From assembly GCA_035578905.1 (NCBI GenBank), contig JAQJVL010000001.1, forward strand, positions 5,397,293 through 5,461,292: a stretch of 64,000 nucleotides of DNA, in the 5' to 3' direction. Under the pieces are notes generated by a model. It worked only from the letters and a program-made list of their open reading frames with translations, ran no database searches and had not been told where the DNA came from. This document shows, one piece after another, positions 26,424 through 35,399 of this stretch. This DNA comes from Stictocephala bisonia (lineage: Eukaryota > Arthropoda > Insecta > Hemiptera > Membracidae). Positions within the stretch are counted from its first letter, which is position 1, and each line of letters begins with the position of its first letter. Position numbers and translations under genes: made by a program.

Positions 26424-28280
26424 AAGACATTAACGGCAGCAGAGCTGAAGTAATTCACGACCTATGTAACGCAAAGACATTTTACGGCAGCAGAGGTGAA
26501 GTAATTCACGACCTGTGTAACGCAAAGACTTTTTACGGCAGCAGAGGTTAAGTAATTCACGACCTATGTAACGCAAAGACTTTTTACGGCAGTAGAGGTG
26601 AAGTAATTCACGACCTTTATAACGCAAAGACATTTTACGGCAGTAGAGGTGAAGTAATTCACGACCTATGTAACGCAGACATTTTACGGCAGTAGAGGTG
26701 AAGTAATTCACGACCTGTGTAACGCAAAGACTTTTTACGGCAGTAGAGGTGAAGTAATTCACGACCTATGTAACGCAAAGACTTTTTACGGCAGCAGAGG
26801 TGAAGTAATTCACGACCTGTGTAACGCAAAGACTCTTTACGGCAGCAGAGGTGAAGTAATTCATGACCTATGTAACGCAGACTTTTTACGGCAGCAGAGG
26901 TGAAGTAATTCACGACCTGTGTAACAAAAGACTTTTTACGGCAGCAGAGGTGAAGTAATTCACGACCTATGTAACGCAGACTTTTTACGGCAGCAGAGGT
27001 GAAGTAATTCACGACCTATGTATCGCAATGACTTTTTACGGCAGCAGAGGTGAAGTAATTCATGACCTATGTAACGCAAAGACTTTTTACGGCAGCAGAG
27101 GTGAAGTAATTCACGACCTGTGTAACGCAAAGACTCTTTACGGCAGCAGAGGTGAAGTAATTCATGACCTATGTAACGCAGACTTTTTACGGCAGCAGAG
27201 GTGAAGTAATTCACGACCTGTGTAACAAAAGACTTTTTACGGCAGCAGAGGTGAAGTAATTCACGACCTATGTAACGCAGACTTTTTACGGCAGCAGAGG
27301 TGAAGTAATTCACGACCTATGTATCGCAATGACTTTTTACGGCAGCAGAGGTGAAGTAATTCATGACCTATGTAACGCAAAGACTTTTTACGGCAGCAGA
27401 GGTGAAGTAATTCACGACCTATGTAACGCAAAGACTTTTTACGGCAGCAGAGGTGAAGTAATTCACGACCTATGTAACGCAAAGACTTTTTACGGCAGTA
27501 GAGGTGAAGTAATTCACGACCTATGTAACGCAAAGACATTTTACGGCAGTAGAGGTGAAGTAATTCACGGCCTGTGTAACGCAAAGACTTTTTACGGCAG
27601 CAAAGGTGAAGTAATTCACGACCTATGTAACGCAAAGACTTTTTACGGCAGCAGAGGTGAAGTAATTCACGACCTATGTAATGCAGACTTTTTACGGCAG
27701 CAGAGGTGAAGTAATTCACGACCTGTGTAACGCAAAGACTTTTTACGGCAGCAGAGATGAAGTAATTTACGACCTATGTAACGCAGACTTTTTACGGCAG
27801 CAGAGGTGAAGTAATTCACGACCTATATAACGCAAAGACTTTTTACGGCAGTAGAGGTGAAGTAATTCACGACCTATATAACGCAAAGACATTTACGGCA
27901 GCAGAGGTGAAATAATTCACGACCTATATAACGCAAAGACATTTACGGCAGCAGAGGTGAAGTAATTCACGACCTATGTAACACAAAGACTTTTTACGGC
28001 AGTAGAGGTGAAGTAATTCACGACCTATATAACGCAAAGACATTTACGGCAGCAGAGGTGAAGTAATTCACGACCTATGTAACGCAGTTTTTTACGGCAG
28101 CAGAGGTGAAGTAATTCACGACCTGTGTAACGAAAGACTTTTTACGGCAGCAGAGGTGAAGTAATTCACGACCTATGTAACGCAGACTTTTTACGGCAGC
28201 AGAGGTGAAGTAATTCACGACCTATGTAACGCAAAGACTTTTTACGGCAGCAGAGGTGAAGTAATTCACGACCTATGTAA
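26424..28280 (+). repeat. 51-bp tandem array (~37 copies) with 301-bp higher-order repeat
   Basis: The monomer contains TTCACGACCTATGTAACGCA, AAGACTTTTTACGGCAG and CAGAGGTGAAGTAA (51 bp). Variants lacking AAG are 48 bp, and one variant reads GTGTAACAAAAG. That variant recurs exactly 301 bp apart (26919 and 27220) with the same flanking variants, so six-monomer blocks were duplicated as a unit. Long periodic frames on both strands (LLHLCCRKKSLRYIGRE and FYGSRGEVIHDLCNAK types) arise because 51 and 48 are multiples of three. They have no other protein features. Confidence 0.95.
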
Positions 28281-28289
28281 GTAGTATAG

Positions 28290-28540
28290 AAATGGCGGTT
28301 GAAGCACAACCTTGGACTTTGTACTGTTATTGTTTACAAATTTATCACCACGTGTTGACCTTGAGGTCAAGTTTACTATTGTTTACTACTGCCACGTGGC
28401 GACCTTGAAGGTCAAGTTTACTACGAGCACGTGGACCCCCCGCAACGTTGTCCTAGGTCAGTGTTGTTTTGGGTGTGACGTCATGCCGCGCTCTGACGTC
28501 ACGGCGTATTTATTAAATTAATTGTATTTATTGTGTGGGC
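28290..28540 (+). promoter_or_regulatory. cluster of E-box, NR5A/ERR-type and CRE-type palindromes
   Basis: Three short tandem units carry CACGTG (28349, 28394, 28429). The first two are followed by TGACCTTGAGGTCA and CGACCTTGAAGGTCA, matching TCAAGGTCA-type nuclear-receptor half-sites. Two perfect TGACGTCA palindromes lie at 28476-28483 and 28494-28501. The patch is GC-richer than its flanks. Such motifs are known binding sites for bHLH, FTZ-F1/ERR and CREB/ATF families, but whether this is a promoter, an enhancer or the promoter of a mobile element is inference. No gene is seen downstream before the gap. Confidence 0.4.
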
Positions 28541-28544
28541 AAAA

Positions 28545-28632
28545 AGTGTCGACGGCCGTTGCTGGGATCGATCCTAGAACCTTCCGTTTGTGAAACGGAG
28601 TCGAATCCACTGCGGCACAGTGACACACCCGA
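28545..28632 (-). mobile_element. tRNA-Val(CAC)-like SINE head
   Basis: On the minus strand CTGTGCCGCAGTGGATTCGAC provides an A-box-like D arm. TCCGT-TTCACAA-ACGGA forms a perfect 5-bp anticodon stem with a 7-nt loop and CAC anticodon. GGTTCTAGGATCGATCCC lies where the T arm and B box should be. The T stem and acceptor stem do not pair well, so this is a tRNA-derived SINE head or pseudogene and not a working tRNA. Confidence 0.5.
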
Positions 28633-28699
28633 GAGGGTAACGTAAGTAGCGGCAGAAGAACGTGTGCCTTCGTTCGCTTCGCTTACACCGAACCGACTA

Positions 28700-29199
28700 N
28701 NNNNNNNNNNNNNNNNNNNNNNNNNNNNNNNNNNNNNNNNNNNNNNNNNNNNNNNNNNNNNNNNNNNNNNNNNNNNNNNNNNNNNNNNNNNNNNNNNNNN
28801 NNNNNNNNNNNNNNNNNNNNNNNNNNNNNNNNNNNNNNNNNNNNNNNNNNNNNNNNNNNNNNNNNNNNNNNNNNNNNNNNNNNNNNNNNNNNNNNNNNNN
28901 NNNNNNNNNNNNNNNNNNNNNNNNNNNNNNNNNNNNNNNNNNNNNNNNNNNNNNNNNNNNNNNNNNNNNNNNNNNNNNNNNNNNNNNNNNNNNNNNNNNN
29001 NNNNNNNNNNNNNNNNNNNNNNNNNNNNNNNNNNNNNNNNNNNNNNNNNNNNNNNNNNNNNNNNNNNNNNNNNNNNNNNNNNNNNNNNNNNNNNNNNNNN
29101 NNNNNNNNNNNNNNNNNNNNNNNNNNNNNNNNNNNNNNNNNNNNNNNNNNNNNNNNNNNNNNNNNNNNNNNNNNNNNNNNNNNNNNNNNNNNNNNNNNN
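28700..29199. other. assembly gap, exactly 500 N
   Basis: A run of 500 N, a conventional placeholder length for a scaffold join of unknown size. Any apparent reading frame across it is meaningless. Confidence 0.99.
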
Positions 29200-29360
29200 A
29201 TAGGTCTTGAATGGCTTCATGGACTGGATTTAGCTTTGTGACAGGAGATCATTTGTTATTTATTTATGATTTTTATTATAGTGTAATGGCCTTTGGACTT
29301 TTTGTACAACTATATAACTCAGCTTTTGCGTATTTTTATAAAAAAAATATAAATAAATAA
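29200..29360 (+). mobile_element. LINE 3' end emerging from the gap
   Basis: The frame WLHGLDLAL-stop is followed by CAGGAGATCATTTGT. The same C-terminal text and CAGGAGATC 3' UTR start occur in the minus-strand copy at 35.5 kb (WLDRLEFAL-stop). The element ends in AAAAAAATATAAATAAATAA near 29358. The rest of this LINE lies in or across the gap. Confidence 0.75.
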
Positions 29361-30100
29361 CAATAGTAGCTGACAAAAAAACCATCCAATATATACTTAT
29401 TGGTTTAGCAATTAGTTTAGTAAATCTGTATTTTAGATACTTAAAATAGTTTTTAAATAAATATACAAGAACATTATAATATTTATCTATATGCTTTCAG
29501 GTAAGGATACGATTTTATGACTTAAATGACATTGCTTACTATTAAATATACTCAGATTTTAAACAAATTAATAAAATATTAAACGAAAATGTTTCTATAC
29601 ATCTTAAATCTTAGTGTCAACTGAAATAACTTCAAAGGATTCCATAACTATATTTTACAAAATCAAATAAAAAATTCGTTACCCAAGAAAAGGGTAATAT
29701 TCCTGCCAGAGATGGACATGAAAAGACTCCCTCATAACAGCCAAAGTAGAGCAGGTCCTTTATGAACATCAGTATTTTTGTAGTATCCTCTCAGATTACA
29801 GAAAACCCAAAAGAACCCTCTTCACTGTGTAACATACCTTATGTTTACTTGGTACATGAACAGTTCACGTAAGGAAAATACTATCCACTTTGAATAAATA
29901 AGGACATTCTATAAATACATAGCCTTATCTAGCCACACTTAAATACAAATGGAATTTCAAAATATTCTTTTGAAATGGTTTATATTGGCTAAATTAAATA
30001 CCAACTGTTATCTATTTATTTTATTTAAAAATCACTAACATATAATTCTTTGTATTACTATTAATATACTGACATTTACTTGTAATTTAATTTAAATAAC
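29361..30100. other. AT-rich sequence, nothing identified
   Basis: No recognisable feature between the LINE end at 29.36 kb and the large minus-strand LINE. Confidence 0.5.
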
Positions 30101-30261
30101 ATAGATAAGACATAAGACATAAGATATTTATTGTCATCACACATTTACAAAAAACGTATTGACATTGTCACAAGTTATGACTATTTACTATGCTAAATTA
30201 ATAAAACTAATACAATATGCCTGTATCGTATCCTATATTATAATAAATTATATATTGTAAA

Positions 30262-31932
30262 CTACATCTCAAAATACTTTTTAAAATCAATTTGGAAAAA
30301 ATTGTTTACTTCATAAAGACATTCTTGAACTAAAATCTTTCTAATTTTATTTTTAAACTGGGAATTGTGCAATTCTCTAACATATGCCGGTAGATAGTTA
30401 AATAATTTTGTCGACATAAAGTACCAATTTTTCTGAGATGTGGTGCGTTTATACTTCATTGTTCGAATGTTACTTTTATGCCTCGTTGCATGCTCATGAT
30501 AAATGGTATTTTTTGAGAACAATTGTTGATTGTTTTTTACAAATAACAATGAATGAAATATGTATAGAGAGGGTAGCGTTAATACTTCCAATCTGATAAA
30601 AAGGGGCCGACAATGACTTTTGCTGCTAGCATTGCAGATAATCCGTATTGCCCTTTTTTGCAAAATAAAAAGTTTCATGGAATGTTGGCTATTACCCCAC
30701 AATTGCACCCCATAACACAAGTGTGAGTGAACTTGAGCATAATATACTTGCAATAAACACACCACATCTATAGATGTACTTAGTCTACGCAACATATATA
30801 AACCCTTTGACAACCTCCTTGATACATGTTCGGTGTGAGTTTTCCACGACAAGTTTGGTTCCAGCCAGATACCTAAAAATTTAAGAGATAATTCTTTTTC
30901 GGTTTGTAAGCTTACTTTTGGGCTGCTGTAAAAAAAATGTATCTCTTGAGTTTTATTGACATTCAAAACTAAGTTGTTGGCAGAGCACCAGTCTCCTAAA
31001 ATTGAGGATCTATTTTTAAGTTGATCGTGAACACCTATCAATGTATTACTTGAGACTTTCAGCCCAAAATCATCTGCAAAAAGATACCCATTATTGCTCA
31101 TATTATCAATATTGGCTGGCAAATCATTTATATATATATTGAAGAGAAGAGGTCCCAAAACTGAACCTTGTGGAACTCCACATCGGCTCACTCTCTCCCC
31201 AGAAAACAAAGTACCCAAACAAACATATTGAGATCGACAGGACAAGTAAGATTCAATCAATTTTACTGAAGGGCTGTCAACACCATAAAAACGAAGCTTC
31301 TGACACAGTAAATCATGATCCACCGTGTCAAAAGCTCTTGTCATATCATAAGATCTAAAACAAACAGATAGCCCTTTTTCAAGATCATTTACTACACCAT
31401 CTACTAGGTTACTTATTGCATTAACAGTGCTTTGATTGGGTCTAAAACCAAACTGTTTTTCTGTAAAAAGGAAATTGTCCTCAAAGTAATTAGAGAATTG
31501 CATATTAATTAATGATTCAAACATCTTGGATATTACTGGAACAATTGAAATAGGGCGATAGTTATGTATTTCATTTTTATCATTCGTTTTAGGAATTGGA
31601 ATTACTTTAACTTTCTTGAGATCTCTTGGATATACACTATTATCTATGCACTGATTGAATAAATATGATAACACTTCACTTATAAAAGGGGCTGACAATT
31701 TCAAAATTAAAGAATTTACACCATACATGTCTAGGCAATTACTGTTACTTAACTTATTTATAGCATTAAAGACATCTTCTACTTTAACATGTGAAAATGA
31801 GAAACGGGTGGAGATAGTTTTGATGGTTTTCAAATAATGGGAGCTGGGAAATTTACTTTGGGCTATACTATCTTTAAGCTGTTCCACATGACTAATAAAA
31901 AAAATCATTAAAACCATCAGGTTTAATTCCAC
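30262..31932 (-). CDS. LINE reverse transcriptase (second half of ORF2)
   Basis: 556 residues of non-LTR RT. It shows FGFRPNQSTV near residue 161, the first catalytic Asp in YDMTRAFDTVDH (D196), GVPQGSVLGPLLF (252-264) and FADD (285-288, the YADD-equivalent box). These are followed by thumb motifs including LQKRAIRII and the C-terminal domain. RT copies the element's RNA at a nicked target. All catalytic Asp residues are present and there is no internal stop. The first in-frame ATG is at 31932, but the true protein should enter from the endonuclease frame: removing one T from the T8 run near 31902 joins the two frames. Taken alone it is an N-terminally interrupted ORF2. Confidence 0.9.
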   Translation of the reverse strand: MELNLMVLMIFFISHVEQLKDSIAQSKFPSSHYLKTIKTISTRFSFSHVKVEDVFNAINKLSNSNCLDMYGVNSLILKLSAPFISEVLSYLFNQCIDNSVYPRDLKKVKVIPIPKTNDKNEIHNYRPISIVPVISKMFESLINMQFSNYFEDNFLFTEKQFGFRPNQSTVNAISNLVDGVVNDLEKGLSVCFRSYDMTRAFDTVDHDLLCQKLRFYGVDSPSVKLIESYLSCRSQYVCLGTLFSGERVSRCGVPQGSVLGPLLFNIYINDLPANIDNMSNNGYLFADDFGLKVSSNTLIGVHDQLKNRSSILGDWCSANNLVLNVNKTQEIHFFYSSPKVSLQTEKELSLKFLGIWLEPNLSWKTHTEHVSRRLSKGLYMLRRLSTSIDVVCLLQVYYAQVHSHLCYGVQLWGNSQHSMKLFILQKRAIRIICNASSKSHCRPLFIRLEVLTLPSLYIFHSLLFVKNNQQLFSKNTIYHEHATRHKSNIRTMKYKRTTSQKNWYFMSTKLFNYLPAYVRELHNSQFKNKIRKILVQECLYEVNNFFQIDFKKYFEM

Positions 31933-33175
31933 ACGCGGTAGAATTGCTTTTAGAGTTGTAGTTTGTTAGATTATTAACTACTTCCCACATTTTTTTGGCT
32001 TTATTATGAGACTGGTTGATAACTTTAGAATAGTAACTTTGTTTTGCCTGAATTATTGATTTTTTATAATGATTTTTACATTGCTTGTAACTATTAGTAA
32101 GATAATCACACTTGTATACTTTAGATAAATTATAAAGCTGATCACACTTTTGCTTAAGTTTAAACAGATCGTGGGTATACCATTTATTATCAGTATTTTT
32201 AATTTTCGAAACTTGAGAAGAAAGAGGAAATGCTATGTTAACTGCCCACATGAATAGTCTATTAAATATTGTAAACTTTTCATCTACATCTCCTGGAGAG
32301 TAAACATCAAACCATGTTATTGATTTTAAAGCATTTACAAAAACCTTTATATTATAGTCGTTCATAGATCTAACAAATCTCTTCTCTAGGGTTTTACGTG
32401 GAGTTGCAGGAGTGATTTTTACCTTTAAAATGGCTTTGCAAATAACAGCATTATGATCTGATAAAACTGTGTGAACAACAGAAGACACCCACCGACTACG
32501 ATGAATGTCTGTTACAATGTTGTCAACACAGTTCCCAGAACCTATCTGTGGACCCGGTCTAGTTATATCACTTACTGTAATACTCAAGCCAAAAGCATGT
32601 AACATGTTAAGTAACTCTCGCTCAAACCTGCCTCCTTTTCCAAACTTAACATTGAAATCAGCACAAATCATAATACTATTCTTAGACTTCGTAGCAATCA
32701 ATAATACATTATAGAAACAGTGTAAAAAATTTTCAAAAAAGTCAACATTATCATTATAAGGCCTATAAATAGTTACAATAATCACATTTTCCTCAATGAG
32801 TTTTATTGCAGCCACTTCGCAAACCATCTCAATAGACAGAGCACTAATGCTTGGGATAGTTTCAAATAAACATCCACTTTCAACAAAAATGGCTACCCCT
32901 CCGTGTAATCTGGTTGGTCTACCATATATTGCTGCCAATTCGTAACCAGGTATTGACACAAATTGAGTATCGCTACCTCTAGCCCAATGCTCAGCTAATG
33001 TGATTACTTTAGTATTATATTGATGCCCCAAAAAACTAAGATATTCAATTTTATTTGAAAGGCATTGTACATTCCAAAACAAAACGTCAATACAACGCTC
33101 ATCTACACTGCAGGACGGTTTAATGTAATTTACCTCACAATTAGGGGTGGAATGTGTTTCAACAGACCTAAAAAA
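31892..33175 (-). CDS. LINE APE-type endonuclease (first half of ORF2)
   Basis: The frame is open for 427 codons from 33175. From 33082 it reads FWNVQCLSNK (N of the APE motif), AEHWA (catalytic Glu), CADFNVKF (Asp and Asn of the usual GDFN), CVDNIVTD and LSDH (Asp-His pair), the ordered signature of apurinic-like endonucleases that nick target DNA. After about residue 220 comes the basic linker typical before RT. It ends at a TAG created by the T8 run ('DFFY-stop'). There is no convincing ATG upstream of the domain: the frame begins immediately after a TAG at 33178-33176, overlapping the esterase frame by 46 bp, which points to translation by -1 frameshift or reinitiation. Confidence 0.88.
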   Translation of the reverse strand, partial: FFRSVETHSTPNCEVNYIKPSCSVDERCIDVLFWNVQCLSNKIEYLSFLGHQYNTKVITLAEHWARGSDTQFVSIPGYELAAIYGRPTRLHGGVAIFVESGCLFETIPSISALSIEMVCEVAAIKLIEENVIIVTIYRPYNDNVDFFENFLHCFYNVLLIATKSKNSIMICADFNVKFGKGGRFERELLNMLHAFGLSITVSDITRPGPQIGSGNCVDNIVTDIHRSRWVSSVVHTVLSDHNAVICKAILKVKITPATPRKTLEKRFVRSMNDYNIKVFVNALKSITWFDVYSPGDVDEKFTIFNRLFMWAVNIAFPLSSQVSKIKNTDNKWYTHDLFKLKQKCDQLYNLSKVYKCDYLTNSYKQCKNHYKKSIIQAKQSYYSKVINQSHNKAKKMWEVVNNLTNYNSKSNSTACGIKPDGFNDFFY

Positions 33176-34086
33176 CTATCAGTTCGGGGAGTTTGGCTCG
33201 AGTCTCCAGTTACATTAATGGCGAATCGCTCATTGTTTACAATGGGGCTCTTATCAGGCTTAGCTAAATTATCATTATCACTTATATTATTTACAGTAGT
33301 ATTTACATCACTAATAGTGTTGCTAAAAGTAAATTCTTCAATATTTACTCTAGTCTGCTGATCATTATCAACAACGCTAGTGTCTGACTCTATCGTAACA
33401 TGCTGTGGACTGAGATAAGAGTTATCTGTAGCTGCTGAACCGGTTACGCTTATGTTACTGTTTGCCTGAGTTAACAAACTATTTTTAATAATCTTACACA
33501 ATAATCGTTTTCCTAGTTTGTTCATGTGCAAACCGTGATTTGTATAGGTAGCTCTTTTAAAATTAGAAGTTGAAATAAAATAACAGTTACGGTTTTTTTT
33601 ACATAATTGGCTGATTTTCCTATTTACTATATTTATTGTTTTGTTTTGTTGAGGTGAATCAAACCTTAACGGAATATTTACAAAAGCTACTGAACAACTA
33701 GTTGATTTTTGAATAACCTTTTGAACACAACTTAAGTCTACCCTAGAAGTATAGCTCAGGTCATTAGTCCCCCCAATTACTACGAGGCAGTCTTCGGCAC
33801 CGAGGGATGCGCAGTCCGCGTCCAAGTGGTCAGTGAGATGGGAGAGCGGCGCGCCAGGCATCGTGTGACAGCTCACGTTGTACGCTGCTCCCAGCTCCAC
33901 CTGTAGAAGTGGCCCCAAGTCTTTACCGTAGCTATCAGCTAGAATATGAATCTTTTTTACTTTATTAGATTGTACCTGGGAATTATTTTTTGTAACAATA
34001 CCTTCCGTGCGCGTGGCACATTGAGCTTCCACGGTTGTTTTTTTGTTGTAGTTTGACAAATTTACTTTGTTCCCTTTGCTTAACTT
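33130..34086 (-). CDS. SGNH-hydrolase (esterase)-like domain of the LINE's first ORF
   Basis: 318 codons, in the same frame as the upstream protease domain but separated by a single TAA. Motifs of the SGNH/GDSL family are in order: ILADSYGKDL (block I, catalytic Ser), VVIGGTNDL (block III, G-x-N-D) and NHGLHMNKLGK (block V, catalytic His). GDSL is replaced by ADSY, as is common in transposon esterases. The remaining C-terminal ~110 residues are Ser/Thr/Asn-rich and probably disordered. No ATG lies at the start (first residues after the stop read KLSKGNKVN), supporting an original fusion to the protease. The role of LINE esterases is not settled; membrane or lipid interaction has been proposed for CR1-type ORF1 proteins. 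Confidence 0.8.
   Translation of the reverse strand, partial: KLSKGNKVNLSNYNKKTTVEAQCATRTEGIVTKNNSQVQSNKVKKIHILADSYGKDLGPLLQVELGAAYNVSCHTMPGAPLSHLTDHLDADCASLGAEDCLVVIGGTNDLSYTSRVDLSCVQKVIQKSTSCSVAFVNIPLRFDSPQQNKTINIVNRKISQLCKKNRNCYFISTSNFKRATYTNHGLHMNKLGKRLLCKIIKNSLLTQANSNISVTGSAATDNSYLSPQHVTIESDTSVVDNDQQTRVNIEEFTFSNTISDVNTTVNNISDNDNLAKPDKSPIVNNERFAINVTGDSSQTPRTDSFLGLLKHIPPLIVR
33169..33175 (-). promoter_or_regulatory. candidate -1 ribosomal frameshift heptamer TTTTTTA
   Basis: On the coding strand the esterase frame reads GAT AGT TTT TTA GGT, i.e. a T_TTT_TTA heptamer in the exact register (X_XXY_YYZ) needed for -1 slippage. A -1 shift continues as AGG TCT GTT GAA into the endonuclease frame, which is open from this point. 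The esterase stop follows 37 nt later. No downstream pseudoknot was established. Confidence 0.5.
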
Positions 34087-35055
34087 TTATTTTATTTTTT
34101 TCGCTATATTTGTTTTGTGGACCATATTTCTTCCACCTCCATGTGTATTTGATAGCTCACAAGAAGAAACATTTTTATTACTTAATTCATCTATAACCAT
34201 ATCTTTCATATGGACAGTGTTTTCTAACTGCGTTAAGGCTTCAATGTAAAAAAGAACTTGTTCTTCCAATAAACTTATCCTATTAATATTCTCTTCTGTT
34301 TCTTCCAAACTCCTGTGTTTACTCAACTTACACTTAAATAGCTGCGAGTTAAATAACTCTTGCGATACAAGGTTGTTGTTATGAAAGATGTAAGCAATTT
34401 TTGATCTCTTATCAATCACATCCAGGTCAGTTATCTCTACTGTTGACATGTCATTCACATTTAGCTTGCTCATTATTCGCTGAACAATAATGTCAGTGTA
34501 GATCAACACATACATGCCACAGTCATAATTGTTTTGTTGTTGCGGTGTCGGTACAACATGTATTTTTATTGTTTCCACAGAAGTTACACCATGTAATAAT
34601 GTTTTTATTTTTAGAGCCAATTTTTCGGCTGATGCATAATTATATTTGGAGCAGGAGTCAAAATAATAAAAAATATCATCATTCCTTTGGTAAAGCAATA
34701 AGCTCCAATGGCTTCCTTCTGCTGTGGGTGCGCTACTGTCATTAATGGGCATCAATATGTGGTCATAAGCCTCCAATGACAAAGGATTTAAGAGATGCTC
34801 GTAATCCTCTAGTATTTTTACACCATTGCTGACGACCGGATTAAGGCACAAAATAGGTTTGGATTTTATAAGTTTGTCTTCAATTAAATTCAAATAGCGT
34901 CGGATTACGTCATCGCACAGCCAGTTTGGGCCCAATAATGTTCTTATCACGCTATCAGATAAATTTGAGTTTTTCTGGTCTACTAGGGCGTTATTTAAAT
35001 TCGAGTCACCAGCTATGATGTCTTGAGGATTTACATATGTATTTGGATATCCTAT
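34087..35055 (-). CDS. Ulp1/C48-type cysteine protease domain of the LINE's first ORF
   Basis: The frame is open for 322 codons. Ulp1/SENP-family signatures are clear: LGPNWLCDDVIRRYL (the 'WL.D..I..Y' N-terminal motif), GSHWSLLLYQR (catalytic His), YYFDS (catalytic Asp), TPQQQNNYDCGMYVL (oxyanion Gln and catalytic Cys), with normal spacing (H81, D98, Q137-139, C144 counting from the GTG at 34950). Ulp1 proteases process SUMO or NEDD8-like proteins. The C-terminal 80 residues look coiled-coil (EENINRISLLEEQVLFYIEA...). All catalytic residues are intact. It ends in KKIK-TAA, and the same frame continues into the esterase. No ATG precedes the domain in frame, so the start is unknown. Confidence 0.85.
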   Translation of the reverse strand: MGYPNTYVNPQDIIAGDSNLNNALVDQKNSNLSDSVIRTLLGPNWLCDDVIRRYLNLIEDKLIKSKPILCLNPVVSNGVKILEDYEHLLNPLSLEAYDHILMPINDSSAPTAEGSHWSLLLYQRNDDIFYYFDSCSKYNYASAEKLALKIKTLLHGVTSVETIKIHVVPTPQQQNNYDCGMYVLIYTDIIVQRIMSKLNVNDMSTVEITDLDVIDKRSKIAYIFHNNNLVSQELFNSQLFKCKLSKHRSLEETEENINRISLLEEQVLFYIEALTQLENTVHMKDMVIDELSNKNVSSCELSNTHGGGRNMVHKTNIAKKIK

Positions 35056-35399
35056 TTAACGAAGATTACAAGAAACAGTATCAAATAAATTACCCTAAAT
35101 ACATTTTATTGTATTCTATTCCAGCACTACGGACAATAGCAAATCGTAAATAATCACACATCTACAATAAATAGGCATGATATAAGCACCTAACATTAGA
35201 ATACGTATGTTTAAGGTCATCTGATACTTTTAAAAAAATATACTTTTAGTTCTTTTTTATGTTTATGATCCACCTCTTAATTAACATAAACTTTGTATAA
35301 TCTCAAGAATTAAATAAATAATGATACAAAGGAATGAAATGAATATAATTAAAACTTTTTTTAGTGTACATATATATCGTATGGTTTGTTGTCAGCGAC

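Larger units (their letters stand above)
30103..35060 (-). mobile_element. ~4.95-kb LINE encoding Ulp1-type protease, SGNH esterase, APE endonuclease and RT
   Basis: Read on the minus strand: an upstream reading frame (35055-33130) with a C48/Ulp1 protease, a coiled-coil-like stretch and an SGNH-hydrolase-like domain; then an APE endonuclease frame (33175-31892) and an RT frame (31932-30262). The 3' UTR ends in AATAAATATCTTATGTCTTATGTCTTATCT, a 7-bp tandem tail. An esterase upstream of EN-RT is known from CR1-like LINEs; a Ulp1 protease in the same element is unusual. Damage is light: one in-frame TAA between protease and esterase and one extra T in a T8 run between EN and RT, so this may be a young copy. 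The 5' end was not defined; the first frame opens after TAA at 35056 without an ATG before the protease, so it may be 5'-truncated. Confidence 0.88.

Noticed and set aside
26430..27719. Periodic 110-152-residue proteins (LLHLCCRKK type and FYGSRGEVIH type)
   Set aside because: A 51/48-bp unit keeps frames open on both strands. There are no start context, domain or non-repeat parts.
26424..28280. Possible CRISPR-like array because of regular repeats
   Set aside because: Units abut without unique spacers, and the context is eukaryotic.
28528..29220. Frames spanning the N gap
   Set aside because: They consist mostly of undefined bases.
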